DNA of 64,000 bases from Buttiauxella sp965119215 (lineage in GTDB: Bacteria > Pseudomonadota > Gammaproteobacteria > Enterobacterales > Enterobacteriaceae): positions 124,001-188,000 of the forward strand of contig CBCPKK010000005.1 in assembly GCA_965119215.1 (NCBI GenBank). Direction: 5' to 3'. Under the pieces are notes generated by a model. It searched no databases and was not told where the DNA came from. It was given only the letters and a program-made list of their open reading frames with translations. The stretch's first letter is position 1, and each line of letters begins with the position of its first letter. A program made the position numbers and the translations under genes. Of this stretch, positions 49,675-59,136 are shown piece by piece.

Positions 49675-49966
49675 TGAGTTCGATAAAACAGTCATCGAAA
49701 TGCTTCAGGAAGATCACGCTTTTGCCGTTGAATACATGAAAGAGGCGTTTGCGGGTCTTGATGAAGAAAACGGTGAGGTACTCTTCCTACTGGCGTTACG
49801 TCGTCTTGTCGAAGCGCGCGGCGGGTTTAGCAAGATTGCAGCTGAAACAAAACTTAATCGTGAAACACTTTACAGAACGCTTTCTGAGCGTGGTAATCCC
49901 ACAATCAGCACTACAAAAAAAATCATAAATGCGGCTGGAATCCACTTTGCCGAGCTAACGGGATAA
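49664..49966 (+). CDS. HigA-like helix-turn-helix antitoxin
   Basis: The 100-residue protein has a C-terminal HTH (GGFSKIAAETKLNRETLYRT, then LSERGNPTISTTKKI) of the addiction-module antidote family. It should bind and block the toxin and repress the pair's promoter. It overlaps the toxin gene by 11 bp. The N-terminal part (FDKTVIEMLQEDHAFAVEYM) probably wraps the toxin. Confidence 0.88.
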   Translation: MQFNEFDKTVIEMLQEDHAFAVEYMKEAFAGLDEENGEVLFLLALRRLVEARGGFSKIAAETKLNRETLYRTLSERGNPTISTTKKIINAAGIHFAELTG

Positions 49967-50008
49967 GTGAAATGCTCGCCACGTTCTCCATAGCGAGCCA
50001 CTCATTGG

Positions 50009-51190
50009 CTAAAACCCAACCGCCATACCTTCTGGCGAAAGAATATCTTTCAGACCTTCGCGTACCAACAAATCAGGGCTGATTTCAGCGATGCTTTTCG
50101 CGCCGGTCAGCGTCATCGCAACGCGCATTTCTTTCTCGATTAAGTTCAGCAGATTGGTAACGCCAGCCTGGCCATGCGTTGCCAGGGCGTACAGATAAGC
50201 GCGACCCAGCAACACGGTGTCGGCACCCAGGGCAATCATGCGCACCACGTCCAGACCGTTGCGGATTCCGCTGTCGGCAAGGATCGCGATATCGCCTTTT
50301 ACCGCATCGGCAATGGCGGGTAGGGCGCGGCACGACGAGAGCACACCGTCGAGTTGGCGGCCACCGTGGTTAGAAACCACAATCCCATCGGCACCAAAAC
50401 GCACTGCGTCTTTAGCGTCTTGTGGGTCAAGAATGCCTTTGATGATCATCGGGCCGTCCCAGAACTCTCGTATCCACTCCAGGTCACTCCAGGAAATAGA
50501 CGGGTCAAAGTTGTTTGCCAGCCAGCCAATGTAATCTTCCAGTCCTGTTGGTTTTCCCAGATAGGCGGAGATATTGCCTAAGTCGTGCGGGCGACCGTTC
50601 AGACCCACGTCCCACGCCCATTGTGGATGCGTTACTGATTGCCAGTAACGGCGCAGCGCGGCATTTGGCCCGCTCATGCCAGAGTGTGCATCGCGGTAAC
50701 GAGCGCCAGGCGTTGGCATATCGACGGTAAATACTAGCGTTGAGCAGCCCGCCGCTTTGGCGCGCTCCAGTGCATTGCGCATAAAACCACGGTCTTTCAA
50801 CACGTAAAGCTGGAACCACATTGGGCGGTCAATCGCCGGGGCAACTTCTTCAATCGGGCAGACGGACACGGTGGAAAGTGTGAACGGAATGCCTTTGGCT
50901 GCGGCAGCTTTGGCCGCCTGCACTTCACCGCGACGGGCGTACATACCGCACAAACCCACGGGTGCCAGCGCAACCGGCATCGAAAGTGTTTCGTTGAACA
51001 GCTTGGTTTCCAGACTTAATTCAGACATGTTTTTCAGCACACGTTGCTTTAATGCCACTTGCGCCAGGTCGTCAACGTTGCGACGTAGCGTGTGTTCGGC
51101 ATAAGCCCCACCGTCAATGTAATGGAACAGGAATGGCGGCAGGATGCGCTGTGCGGCGGCACGGTAGTCAGTTGCAGCAGAAATAATCAT
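50009..51190 (-). CDS. lldD: LldD, L-lactate dehydrogenase (FMN, quinone-linked)
   Basis: The 393-residue flavoprotein (E. coli 396) belongs to the alpha-hydroxy acid oxidase family. FMN and active-site blocks are present: LAPVGLCGMYARRGE, FTVDMPTPGARYRD, VVSNHGGRQLDG with the catalytic His, and GIRNGLDVVRMIALGAD. It oxidises L-lactate to pyruvate at the inner membrane and feeds the quinone pool. It is last in lldPRD; its start overlaps the lldR stop in ATGA. Confidence 0.97.
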   Translation of the reverse strand: MIISAATDYRAAAQRILPPFLFHYIDGGAYAEHTLRRNVDDLAQVALKQRVLKNMSELSLETKLFNETLSMPVALAPVGLCGMYARRGEVQAAKAAAAKGIPFTLSTVSVCPIEEVAPAIDRPMWFQLYVLKDRGFMRNALERAKAAGCSTLVFTVDMPTPGARYRDAHSGMSGPNAALRRYWQSVTHPQWAWDVGLNGRPHDLGNISAYLGKPTGLEDYIGWLANNFDPSISWSDLEWIREFWDGPMIIKGILDPQDAKDAVRFGADGIVVSNHGGRQLDGVLSSCRALPAIADAVKGDIAILADSGIRNGLDVVRMIALGADTVLLGRAYLYALATHGQAGVTNLLNLIEKEMRVAMTLTGAKSIAEISPDLLVREGLKDILSPEGMAVGF

Positions 51191-51972
51191 GGATTTTCGT
51201 CCCTTATTACGTCGGTGTCTTCATCCGGCAAGCGGTTAATTCGCACTTGCCGGGCTTCGTCTTCATGCAGGTTTTTGATGGTGGTATGGACAAACCCGAG
51301 ATGTGTTTTCGCGGCTTTACGCGCGCGTTCCGGGTCGCCTGCCAGAATGGCCTGCAACAGTTCGTTATGCTGTTCGGTGAGCCCGGCGAAAATGGCCGGA
51401 ACGGTGTACATGCGTTGGCGGCTGTGCATCACGGAAGATTGCAACAAGTCGAAAAAGCCGCGCATGGTCTGGAGTAGCACGATGTTGTGGGAAGCTTCGG
51501 CAATCGCCAGATGAAATCGCACGTCGGCTTGTGCGGCTAGATCGGGGTCGTCGCTTTCTTTGAATTTTACTGTCGCGTCAAAACAGGCGATGAGTTTCTC
51601 TTTGTCGGCGGGAGTTGCGCGCATCGCGGCGTACCAGGCGGTGCTGGCTTCTATTGCGTGGCGGGCTTCTAAAATGTCGTAACGGTAATTGGGGTCGTCT
51701 TCAACCAGCGTTTTGAGCGGCTGGACGATACGTTGTTCTGACCACGGCTGGACTTCGTAACGCACAAACGTCCCGCCACCGCGACGGCTAATCAGCACGC
51801 CTTCGCTAATCAGTTTTTGGATGGCTTCGCGAAGCGATGAACGCGCGACGCCCATCTCCGCCGCCAGTTGGCGTTCAGCGGGCAATCGCATGCCCGCCTC
51901 CAGTTTACGTTCGTTAATCAGCGCCTTAACGCGTTCGACAAGATGGTCAGCCAGGCGCGGTTGTGTCGTCAT
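51187..51972 (-). CDS. lldR: LldR, L-lactate-responsive GntR/FadR-family regulator
   Basis: The ATG at 51970-51972 overlaps the lldP stop (TGATG), giving 261 residues. The N-terminal winged helix of GntR type is clear (GMRLPAERQLAAEMGVARSS, LREAIQKLISEGVL), followed by an FCD ligand domain (DVRFHLAIAEASHNIVL; HLGFVHTTI). It binds two operators upstream of lldP and is released or switched by L-lactate. It sits between lldP and lldD in one operon, as in E. coli. Confidence 0.96.
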   Translation of the reverse strand: MTTQPRLADHLVERVKALINERKLEAGMRLPAERQLAAEMGVARSSLREAIQKLISEGVLISRRGGGTFVRYEVQPWSEQRIVQPLKTLVEDDPNYRYDILEARHAIEASTAWYAAMRATPADKEKLIACFDATVKFKESDDPDLAAQADVRFHLAIAEASHNIVLLQTMRGFFDLLQSSVMHSRQRMYTVPAIFAGLTEQHNELLQAILAGDPERARKAAKTHLGFVHTTIKNLHEDEARQVRINRLPDEDTDVIRDENP

Positions 51973-53627
51973 CAAGGGATCATCCAGGTTAAGACGTAAG
52001 CCTGTAGCGTGGTGATAACGCCTACCATGCAGGTGAAAATCAGGCTGTGTTTCACGGTAAAGCGGAACAGGTCGGACTCTTTGCCCACCAGGCCAACGGC
52101 GGCACAGGCGATGGCGATAGACTGCGGCGAAATCATCTTACCGGTGACGCCACCCGTGGTGTTTGCAGCTACCAGCAGCAAGTCCGACACGCCAATTTGT
52201 TGTGCGGTTGTTGCCTGTAACGCGGCGAACAAGGCGTTTGACGAGGTATCAGAACCGGTCAGGAACACGCCCAGCCAACCCAGGAATGGCGAGAAGAAAG
52301 TAAAGGCATGTCCGGTATGCGCCAGTGCCAGAGCAAGTGTTGCCGAAAGGCCGGAATAGTTGGAGATAAACGCGAACGCCAACACCATCCCGATGGAGTA
52401 AATCGGCAGCGCCAGTTCTTTAAGCGTTTCACCGAATGTCTCGATAGCCGCTTTGGGTTTCATGCGCAGGTAAACAATGGAAATGAGTGCGGCAACCAAA
52501 ATCGCGGTGCCAGTTGCGGAGAACCAGTCAAATTTGTAGACCGCAGCGTAAGCCATGCTTTGCGCGACAACTGGTGGCATTTTGGCGACCATTTTGTCAA
52601 GGAACGGCACGGAGAAGTTAAATACCCAGTCAGCCATTGCACCACCTGGAGCAAACAGCGCTTTAAACGGCGGGATACTCCACAGCGTGACGGTAGCGGT
52701 CAGGAAGATAAACGGCATCCAGGCACGAACAACCTGGCCCATCGTGTAATTTTTACGAGCCAACGTTTGGTCGGTAACAGACGCCCCGATATCACCAAAA
52801 CGGAAGATGCGAACCGGCTTCCAGACGCGCAGGAAGGCGGTCAAACAAACCAGTGAAACCAGCGAGGAAATAATATCCGGCAGTTCTGGGCCTAAATAGT
52901 TTGAGCTAAGGAACTGCGCGACGGCGAATGAACCGCCCGCGACCATCACGGCAGGCCACGTCTCTTTAACGCCGCGCCAGCCATCCATAATCGCCATAAT
53001 CCAGAACAGCACGATAATCGTCAGGAAGGGCAACTGACGGCCAACCATCTGGCCGATTTCAAAACTGTCCAGCCCGGTGACCTGGCCTGCAACAATAATC
53101 GGAATCCCCATCGCACCAAACGCGACGGGCGCGGTGTTGACTATCAGGCACAAACCGGCGGCATACAGCGGGTTAAAGCCGAGGCCAACCAGCAGCGCGG
53201 CGGTAATGGCTACGGGCGCACCAAACCCTGCGGCACCTTCAAGGAATGCTCCGAACGAGAAGCCGACAATCAGCATTTGCAGGCGCTGGTCTGGCGTAAT
53301 GGAAAGAATCGATGAACGGATAATGTCGAACTGCCCGGTTTTCACCGAGATTTTATAGACGAAAACGGCGGCAATAATAATCCATGCAATGGGCCATAAT
53401 CCGTAGAAGAAGCCGTACACCACTGACGACAAGGCGCGGTCAACCGGCATGCGATAGAAAAATAAGGCAACGAGTAACGCCAGACCCACGGTAATGGTTG
53501 CGGCTGTGTAACCCTTCATGCGCAGCTTAATCAGTGCGAAGAAGAAGAAAATAATCGGAATAGCGGCGATAAGGCTTGATAGCCAGATGTTACCAGCGGG
53601 GTCGTAGACTTGTTGCCATGCTTGCAT
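51972..53627 (-). CDS. lldP: LldP, L-lactate permease
   Basis: The 551-residue permease has the length of E. coli LldP and 12 or more membrane helices. Family blocks are nearly identical: SIVYGFFYGLW-type SSVVYGFFYGLWPIAWIII, GFGAPVAITAALLVGLGF, and FLTGSDTSSNALFAALQ. It imports L-lactate, and D-lactate and glycolate, with protons. It is first in the operon, with two LldR-type sites upstream. Confidence 0.97.
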   Translation of the reverse strand: MQAWQQVYDPAGNIWLSSLIAAIPIIFFFFALIKLRMKGYTAATITVGLALLVALFFYRMPVDRALSSVVYGFFYGLWPIAWIIIAAVFVYKISVKTGQFDIIRSSILSITPDQRLQMLIVGFSFGAFLEGAAGFGAPVAITAALLVGLGFNPLYAAGLCLIVNTAPVAFGAMGIPIIVAGQVTGLDSFEIGQMVGRQLPFLTIIVLFWIMAIMDGWRGVKETWPAVMVAGGSFAVAQFLSSNYLGPELPDIISSLVSLVCLTAFLRVWKPVRIFRFGDIGASVTDQTLARKNYTMGQVVRAWMPFIFLTATVTLWSIPPFKALFAPGGAMADWVFNFSVPFLDKMVAKMPPVVAQSMAYAAVYKFDWFSATGTAILVAALISIVYLRMKPKAAIETFGETLKELALPIYSIGMVLAFAFISNYSGLSATLALALAHTGHAFTFFSPFLGWLGVFLTGSDTSSNALFAALQATTAQQIGVSDLLLVAANTTGGVTGKMISPQSIAIACAAVGLVGKESDLFRFTVKHSLIFTCMVGVITTLQAYVLTWMIP

Positions 53628-53670
53628 GCAAGACGCTCCAGAACGTGATGTGCTTATTATTTTTCGCTTT

Positions 53671-53685
53671 ATTGGTCAGACCAAT
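53671..53685. promoter_or_regulatory. LldR operator, promoter-proximal
   Basis: ATTGGTCAGACCAAT is a perfect palindrome of the TTGGT-N3-ACCAA type bound by LldR. It lies 43 bp before the lldP start. Confidence 0.85.
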
Positions 53686-53794
53686 CTGGCGATATAGGGT
53701 AAACAATACGTAATGGTTAATCTTTTGTTAATTAATGGCAATGAATGTGTTGGTTAATTGTCATTATTCGTAAATCAGTCACGTTTTTGACTGG

Positions 53795-53809
53795 ATTGGT
53801 AGGACCAAT
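53795..53809. promoter_or_regulatory. LldR operator, distal
   Basis: ATTGGTAGGACCAAT repeats the same half-sites 124 bp upstream of the first. Two such operators allow DNA looping by LldR, as described in E. coli. Confidence 0.8.
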
Positions 53810-53841
53810 ATTTGAAGGGCGGGGAGGGAGTTGGTGGGAGT

Positions 53842-53865
53842 ACCCTCTCTTTTTACAGAGAGGGT
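53842..53865. terminator. Hairpin after the alcohol dehydrogenase gene
   Basis: ACCCTCTCT and AGAGAGGGT form a perfect 9-bp stem around TTTTAC, 8 bp beyond the gene's stop. The T-run is missing on the minus strand, so termination may be weak. Confidence 0.5.
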
Positions 53866-53873
53866 GGAAACAA

Positions 53874-54929
53874 TCAGGCTTTCAGTGTCGCCATATCAAT
53901 CACAAAACGATACTTCACATCGCTTTTCAGCATGCGTTCGTAGGCTTCGTTGATATCCGGCATGTCTATCATTTCAATATCAGAAACGATGCCGTGCTCA
54001 CCGCAGAAATCGAGCATCTCCTGGGTTTCTTTGATGCCACCAATGCAGGAACCGGCAACCGAGCGGCGGCCCAGAATCAACGGCAAGGTGCTGACCGGTG
54101 GCTCAATTTTGCCCAGCAACCCCACGTACACTAACGTTCCGTTCAGTGTGAGCGTCGGCATATAAGGGTTGATGTCGTGGTCGTACGGTACGGTGTCGAT
54201 AATCAGGTCGAACTGATTCGTCACGGAGGCCATTTGTCCATCATCAGTTGAAAGCACGATGTGATGCGCGCCCAAACGGCGGGCATCGGCCTCTTTGCTG
54301 GCAGAACGCGTGAACAGCGTCACTTCTGCACCCATCGCGTTAGCCAGTTTCAGCGCCATATGACCTAAACCCCCCAGCCCGATAACCGCCACTTTACTGC
54401 CTTTTCCCACATTCCAGTGGCGCAGCGGTGACCAGGTGGTGATGCCTGCACACAGCAGAGGGGCGGCACCTTTCAGATCCATCCCATCAGGCATTTTCAG
54501 CACAAAATCTTCAGAGGCGACAATAGCTTGTGAATAGCCACCGTAGGTTGGCAGGTGATCGTGGCGATCGACACCGTTGTAGGTCTGGATGTTGCCTTCT
54601 TCGCAATACTGTTCAAGCCCTTCCTGGCAGGGATGGCAGGTGCGACAGGAATCGACCATACAGCCAATTCCGGCGTAATCACCCGGTTTGAATTTCGTCA
54701 CGTTGCTGCCCACGGAGGCCACGCGACCGACAACTTCATGGCCAGGCACCAGCGGATAACTACTGAAACCCCAGTCGTTGCGTGCCTGGTGCAGGTCTGA
54801 ATGGCAAACGCCGCAGTACATTACTTCAATGACTACATCGTCAGGACGCGGTGCACGTCGCATAAATTCGTAGGGAGTAAGGGGAGCTTGCGCGGATTGA
54901 GCCGCGTATCCGAGCACTTTCATCGTCAT
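53874..54929 (-). CDS. Zinc alcohol dehydrogenase of the YahK / cinnamyl-ADH type
   Basis: The ATG at 54927-54929 follows GGAGAACAAAC, giving 351 residues. Catalytic zinc ligands lie in YCGVCHSDLH and GHEVVGRV; the structural zinc set is in DSCRTCHPCQEGLEQYC; the NADP loop is VIGLGGLGHMALKLA. E. coli YahK reduces aldehydes with NADPH; a similar role is likely. A cupin gene lies just upstream on the same strand with a gap of about 22 bp, so the two form an operon. Confidence 0.9.
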   Translation of the reverse strand: MTMKVLGYAAQSAQAPLTPYEFMRRAPRPDDVVIEVMYCGVCHSDLHQARNDWGFSSYPLVPGHEVVGRVASVGSNVTKFKPGDYAGIGCMVDSCRTCHPCQEGLEQYCEEGNIQTYNGVDRHDHLPTYGGYSQAIVASEDFVLKMPDGMDLKGAAPLLCAGITTWSPLRHWNVGKGSKVAVIGLGGLGHMALKLANAMGAEVTLFTRSASKEADARRLGAHHIVLSTDDGQMASVTNQFDLIIDTVPYDHDINPYMPTLTLNGTLVYVGLLGKIEPPVSTLPLILGRRSVAGSCIGGIKETQEMLDFCGEHGIVSDIEMIDMPDINEAYERMLKSDVKYRFVIDMATLKA

Positions 54930-54951
54930 GTTTGTTCTCCGGATTGAGATA

Positions 54952-55359
54952 CTATTTTTTGTATTGATCGTCGCTGACGTGTTCCATCCACTCGACGGGG
55001 CTGCCGTTAAGTGATTCAGCAATCGCGATATGCGTCATGGCGTTGTCAGGCGTTGCGCCATGCCAGTGTTTCACCCCTTCAGGGATCCAGACGATATCAC
55101 CTTGATTAATAGGACGGATCTCGCCACCCCATTCCTGCAACCAACCGTGGCCATGCGTAACGATCAGCGTTTGACCCAGCGGATGAGTATGCCAGGCGGT
55201 GCGTGCGCCAGGTTCAAAGGTGACAGTAGCACCGCCGGTACGTGCAGGAGGAGTGGTCTGGAAAGGTGCATCAATACGGACTTTGCCGGTGAAGTAACTT
55301 TCCGGACCTGACTGAGAAGGTTGGGAACCTGCCTGGATAATTTTCAATTTTTCTTCCAC
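54952..55359 (-). CDS. Small cupin-domain protein
   Basis: The best start is GTG at 55357-55359, 4 bases after GGAGAG; an ATG four codons earlier has no ribosome site. This gives 135 residues. A single cupin barrel is evident, with metal ligands in ARTAWHTHPLGQTLIVTHGHG and GVKHWHGATP. Relatives are annotated as cupins or carboxymuconolactone-associated proteins beside alcohol dehydrogenases and are sometimes linked to (R)-mandelonitrile lyase. The substrate is unknown. It is first in a two-gene operon with the dehydrogenase. Confidence 0.82.
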   Translation of the reverse strand: MEEKLKIIQAGSQPSQSGPESYFTGKVRIDAPFQTTPPARTGGATVTFEPGARTAWHTHPLGQTLIVTHGHGWLQEWGGEIRPINQGDIVWIPEGVKHWHGATPDNAMTHIAIAESLNGSPVEWMEHVSDDQYKK

Positions 55360-55705
55360 TTTTCTCTCCATTCGGCATTTGCAGCCGGGGCTTAAATGGA
55401 CAACATCGACTTTGAAGTATAGGAAACCTCTCCCGGCTTGCCGTGTTATCCGAAAACAAGACTCTATCGCTAAAGGCATCAGGTGATTAGCCCGCAAAAT
55501 GAGAAAGGAGCTATGAGCTGAGTTCATGAATCGGCGTCGCAGCGTTGTACCAACTGAGATTGGAGAATGCGGGTGGAAAGTTTAGGGCTACGCTTTGCGG
55601 AAATAGCAGGTGAGTATGCGGTGGATTTGATTTTCAAGGCGGGCGAATAGCCATTAATAAAGTTTGTTCTTCTTACGTCTAAAGAGGAACAAACCTTATG
55701 CGGCA
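55360..55705. promoter_or_regulatory. 346-bp gap between the cupin gene and the LuxR-type gene
   Basis: On the minus strand a TATACT (55416-55421) is a plausible -10 for the cupin-dehydrogenase operon. Reading frames here are short and start without ribosome sites, so I see no gene. A regulator site is possible but not recognised. Confidence 0.4.
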
Positions 55706-56263
55706 TTAAATGAGCGGATGAATAGATAAATTGCGTAGGTAGTATTCATTAAAGTTCGAAAAACCACTTTTCTTCGTCGCGATCTGTTTATGATGGCTCA
55801 CTGTTTTAATCGATATCCCTAACTTGTCAGCGATACTCTTTTGCGGCATTCCTTCCAGTAGCAATGACATCACTTCAACTTCGCGATGAGAATGCGTATT
55901 ACGATAATAAAAGTCAGAGTTTAACTTTGAAACTTTTTTATTACATTGCATCAATATTTTTTCTAATTCATTAATCTTGACTGTTGGCGGGATTAGAACC
56001 CCATTAGGTGAAAAGTCGTTTGATTTTAAAACGTAGAAAACATGTTTTTCAGCGATGAAATAGTTTGCCGTATTAAGATCGCCTTCTTGTTCTTTGAGTT
56101 GAATCAAAAGGTCATACAATCTACTGTTAGGTAAGTGTTTAACTGTGAAGATAACATTCGGATATTGAAAGGACGATATCAGTTCCTCCACGCCAGGTAA
56201 TAAATAGCTATTATCGCTGAGGATATAAATGTTTTTTACTATGCGGTTTGATGGGGTTGTCAC
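55706..56263 (-). CDS. Orphan LuxR/GerE-type regulator
   Basis: The 185-residue protein ends in a LuxR-type HTH (HSHREVEVMSLLLEGMPQKS, then IADKLGISIKTVSHHK). The N-terminal half resembles a degenerate receiver or RcsB/FimZ-like domain but lacks a clear phospho-acceptor Asp block. The gene is AT-rich compared with neighbours and stands alone between the cupin operon and ybdK. It resembles orphan regulators of fimbriae or colonisation in enterics. The target is unknown. The gap of 240 bp upstream is AT-rich and without a gene. Confidence 0.82.
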   Translation of the reverse strand: MTTPSNRIVKNIYILSDNSYLLPGVEELISSFQYPNVIFTVKHLPNSRLYDLLIQLKEQEGDLNTANYFIAEKHVFYVLKSNDFSPNGVLIPPTVKINELEKILMQCNKKVSKLNSDFYYRNTHSHREVEVMSLLLEGMPQKSIADKLGISIKTVSHHKQIATKKSGFSNFNEYYLRNLSIHPLI

Positions 56264-56503
56264 ACTATAAATCCTTTTAATAAAATGCGTTGATAATGTT
56301 TTTTTGAGTTTTTCATTTTCATTTTTATTTAGTGAGGTGTTAACGTAACTGTGTGAATGACTTTAGCATGTATTACAATTAAATAAATCGCCTTTGGTCG
56401 TTAGCTTTTATTAATAATATGTTTACTGTGGGTAATTATATTTGTATGTCAGATACTTTGCGCATTGCACTCATGTTATTAGTCTTAAAATAGATAAATA
56501 AAT

Positions 56504-57622
56504 TCACTTTGCAGCCCAGATTTCGCAATGCTCGCGCATTAACTCAGTCAGCAGGCCTCCTTGGGCAACAAACTCACGAATACGCCGCGTATCACTGTCG
56601 TTATTGCGCACGTAACCTTCAATCGCTTCTAAAGCGGATGTTGCGCGAAGTTGTGCTGCATAAGGCGCTAGCGTATCAAGCAGCGGCAGAATATCTTCCG
56701 CCAGCGTACGTTGTTCGCTGGTACGCACATCGGTCAGAATCCCATCCATACCAAAGCGGCAAGCCTGAAAACGGTTAAAACGATACAGCAAATAGTCTTC
56801 TGAACGCGGTACAAAAGGGCGTTCGCTAAGCAACCAATGAGCCAGCGCCTGAATAAATCCGGCAATGTTTACCGCACGAGAAAGCGTAAGCGGCGTATCC
56901 ATCACGCGCACTTCGATAGTGCCAAATTTCGGGCTTGGGCGAATATCCCAGTGCAGATCTTTCATTGACTGGACGATGCTGCTGGACTCAAGGCGTTGAT
57001 ACATCCACTTAAATTCTTGCCAGTCACCCACGAAAGGGGCAGGGCCATTGTCCGGGAAAGCGGAGAAGATATTCAGGCGCGACGAGGCATACGTGGTGTC
57101 CGCGCCCTGGATATACGGCGAGGATGCTGACAGTGCTATGACGTGCGGAACAAAGCGCGATAAGCCATGCAGTAAATAGATAGCATCTTCTTCGTTTTCA
57201 CATCCGACATGCACATGCTGGCCAAATACCGTGGCCTGTTTCATTAAATAGCCGTACAGCTCAAGCGTCTGGTTATAGCGTTCGCTCTGGCAAACTTCCT
57301 GGCGCTGCCATTTTTGAAAAGGATGCGTCCCGCCGCCGCAAATGGCCAGATGATGTTTGCTTGCCGCGTCCAAAACGTGTTGGCGCAACTGGGAAAGTTG
57401 AGAATTAGCCTGGGCGATGTCGGCACAGACGCCAGTTGCGATTTCCAGCATGCTTTCGGTGATGTCATGTTTGACTTCACCTTCGGTCGCCGTGCCTTTC
57501 AGGGAGTCAATCAACAGCGACGAATCCTGGCTAAGGTCGTTGGCTGGCGGATTGATTATCTGCATTTCCAGCTCAATACCGAGGGTGTAAGGATCAGAAT
57601 GAACAAAATCACTTAAAGGCAT
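56504..57622 (-). CDS. ybdK: YbdK, weak glutamate-cysteine ligase (carboxylate-amine ligase)
   Basis: The start at 57622 (MPLSDFVHSDPYTLGIELEM) aligns to E. coli YbdK and gives 372 residues. GCS2-family blocks are clear: GIELEMQ, CGGGTHPFQKWQ, VFGQHVHVGC, and DLHWDIRPSPKFGTIEVRVMD. The E. coli enzyme has weak gamma-glutamyl-cysteine ligase activity. An ATG eight codons earlier has a ribosome site too close. In E. coli ybdK lies beside entD; here it is 34 kb away. Confidence 0.95.
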   Translation of the reverse strand: MPLSDFVHSDPYTLGIELEMQIINPPANDLSQDSSLLIDSLKGTATEGEVKHDITESMLEIATGVCADIAQANSQLSQLRQHVLDAASKHHLAICGGGTHPFQKWQRQEVCQSERYNQTLELYGYLMKQATVFGQHVHVGCENEEDAIYLLHGLSRFVPHVIALSASSPYIQGADTTYASSRLNIFSAFPDNGPAPFVGDWQEFKWMYQRLESSSIVQSMKDLHWDIRPSPKFGTIEVRVMDTPLTLSRAVNIAGFIQALAHWLLSERPFVPRSEDYLLYRFNRFQACRFGMDGILTDVRTSEQRTLAEDILPLLDTLAPYAAQLRATSALEAIEGYVRNNDSDTRRIREFVAQGGLLTELMREHCEIWAAK

Positions 57623-57847
57623 ACTGAAATCTCGCTGTTCTAACATTCCTGAATTCAGTATAGCCAGCCGCTGAAAAACTACGCTAACTTTAAACTCTTT
57701 TATCTGTTTATTATCACTAAGAATTATCCACCATACCTGAATGCAATGAAAATATTGTAAAGAATATTCAAGGAATTAAAACTGACTTTGCAGTTGCAGA
57801 TGGAAACATGACCCATCATGATATGCACTGCTTAGGAAGGAGTAATT

Positions 57848-59095
57848 ATGAAAGAATTGGGGTTATTTTTGAGTCATTTTGGTGTTGTCCTTGACCCAAC
57901 AATGTCAATATTAGTGGTTCTGGGTATTATCGTTATATTCTCCCTGGTGGTGCATTTTATTCTGCATAAAGTAGTGCTGCGAACCTTTGAAAAACGTGCC
58001 AGATCCAGCCAGCATCTGTGGTTGCAAATTATCACAGAAAACAAATTGTTCGACAGGATTGCGCTCACGCTGCAAGGCGTTATCGTTAATATTCAGGTCA
58101 TGCTGTGGTTGCAGAAAGGCAGTGATATCAGCACGATATTGATTATCTGCGCGCAACTGTGGATTATGTTGTACGCCTTGCTGTCATTGTTTTCCCTGCT
58201 GGATGTTATTTATAACGTCTCACAGAAGTTTACTATTATGTCGGATATTCCCCTCAAAGGGATATTCCAGGGCGTAAAATTAATTAGCTCAATCGTGATT
58301 GGTATCATGATTGTTTCAAGGATAATTGGTCAATCGCCAGCCATTCTTATCAGTGGCTTAGGCGCAATGGCCGCGGTTCTGATGTTGGTATTTAAAGACC
58401 CGATTCTTGGGCTGGTGGCCGGTATTCAGCTTTCGGCAAACCGTATGTTAAAGCTGGGCGACTGGCTGGAAATGCCTAAATTTGGTGCCGATGGTGCGGT
58501 AACGGATATTGGCCTGACTACGGTGAAAGTGCGTAACTGGGATAATACCATTACGACTATTCCTACCTACGCGCTGGTTTCCGACGCTTTTAAAAACTGG
58601 AGCGGCATGTCGCAGTCCGGCGGTCGCCGTATTAAGCGCAGCATTAATATTGATACCACCAGTATTCATTTTTTATCAGCCGAAGAAATTGCGCGTTTGC
58701 ATACAGCAAGGTTATTGAAACCTTATATAGATACACGTAGTAAAGAAATTGAAGACTACAACCGCACGCATAATAGTGAAGGTGGTTCAGTTCTTAACGG
58801 GCGCAGCATGACTAACGTCGGCACATTCCGCGTTTATCTGACTGAATATCTGCAAAACCATCCGCGTATTCGCAAAGACATGACCTTAATGGTTCGCCAG
58901 TTAGCGCCAGGTGCGGAGGGTTTGCCAATAGAAATTTATGCCTTCACCAATACCGTAGCGTGGCTGGAATATGAAGCCATTCAGGCCGATATCTTCGAGC
59001 ATATATTTGCTGTAATTGACGAGTTTGGTTTGCGTATTCATCAGGCGCCGACCGGCAATGATATCCGTTCGATAGCGACACTGCTCAATCGCTAA
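57848..59095 (+). CDS. ybdG: YbdG, MscS-family miniconductance channel (MscM)
   Basis: The 415-residue protein equals E. coli YbdG in length. Five membrane helices (about 20-190) lead to the MscS pore block GQSPAILISGLGAMAAVLML and the cytoplasmic domain FKDPILGLVAGIQLSANRML, then GDWLEMP. It opens under membrane tension at miniconductance level. AAGGAG precedes the ATG. It is divergent from ybdK and convergent with ybdJ. Confidence 0.96.
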   Translation: MKELGLFLSHFGVVLDPTMSILVVLGIIVIFSLVVHFILHKVVLRTFEKRARSSQHLWLQIITENKLFDRIALTLQGVIVNIQVMLWLQKGSDISTILIICAQLWIMLYALLSLFSLLDVIYNVSQKFTIMSDIPLKGIFQGVKLISSIVIGIMIVSRIIGQSPAILISGLGAMAAVLMLVFKDPILGLVAGIQLSANRMLKLGDWLEMPKFGADGAVTDIGLTTVKVRNWDNTITTIPTYALVSDAFKNWSGMSQSGGRRIKRSINIDTTSIHFLSAEEIARLHTARLLKPYIDTRSKEIEDYNRTHNSEGGSVLNGRSMTNVGTFRVYLTEYLQNHPRIRKDMTLMVRQLAPGAEGLPIEIYAFTNTVAWLEYEAIQADIFEHIFAVIDEFGLRIHQAPTGNDIRSIATLLNR

Positions 59096-59136
59096 TCCTG
59101 CCATTCAGGCGGTTAATTACCGCCTGAAACTCAACG

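Noticed and set aside
55524..55706. 60-codon frame between the cupin and LuxR-type genes
   Set aside because: It has no ribosome site, no motif and unlikely composition.
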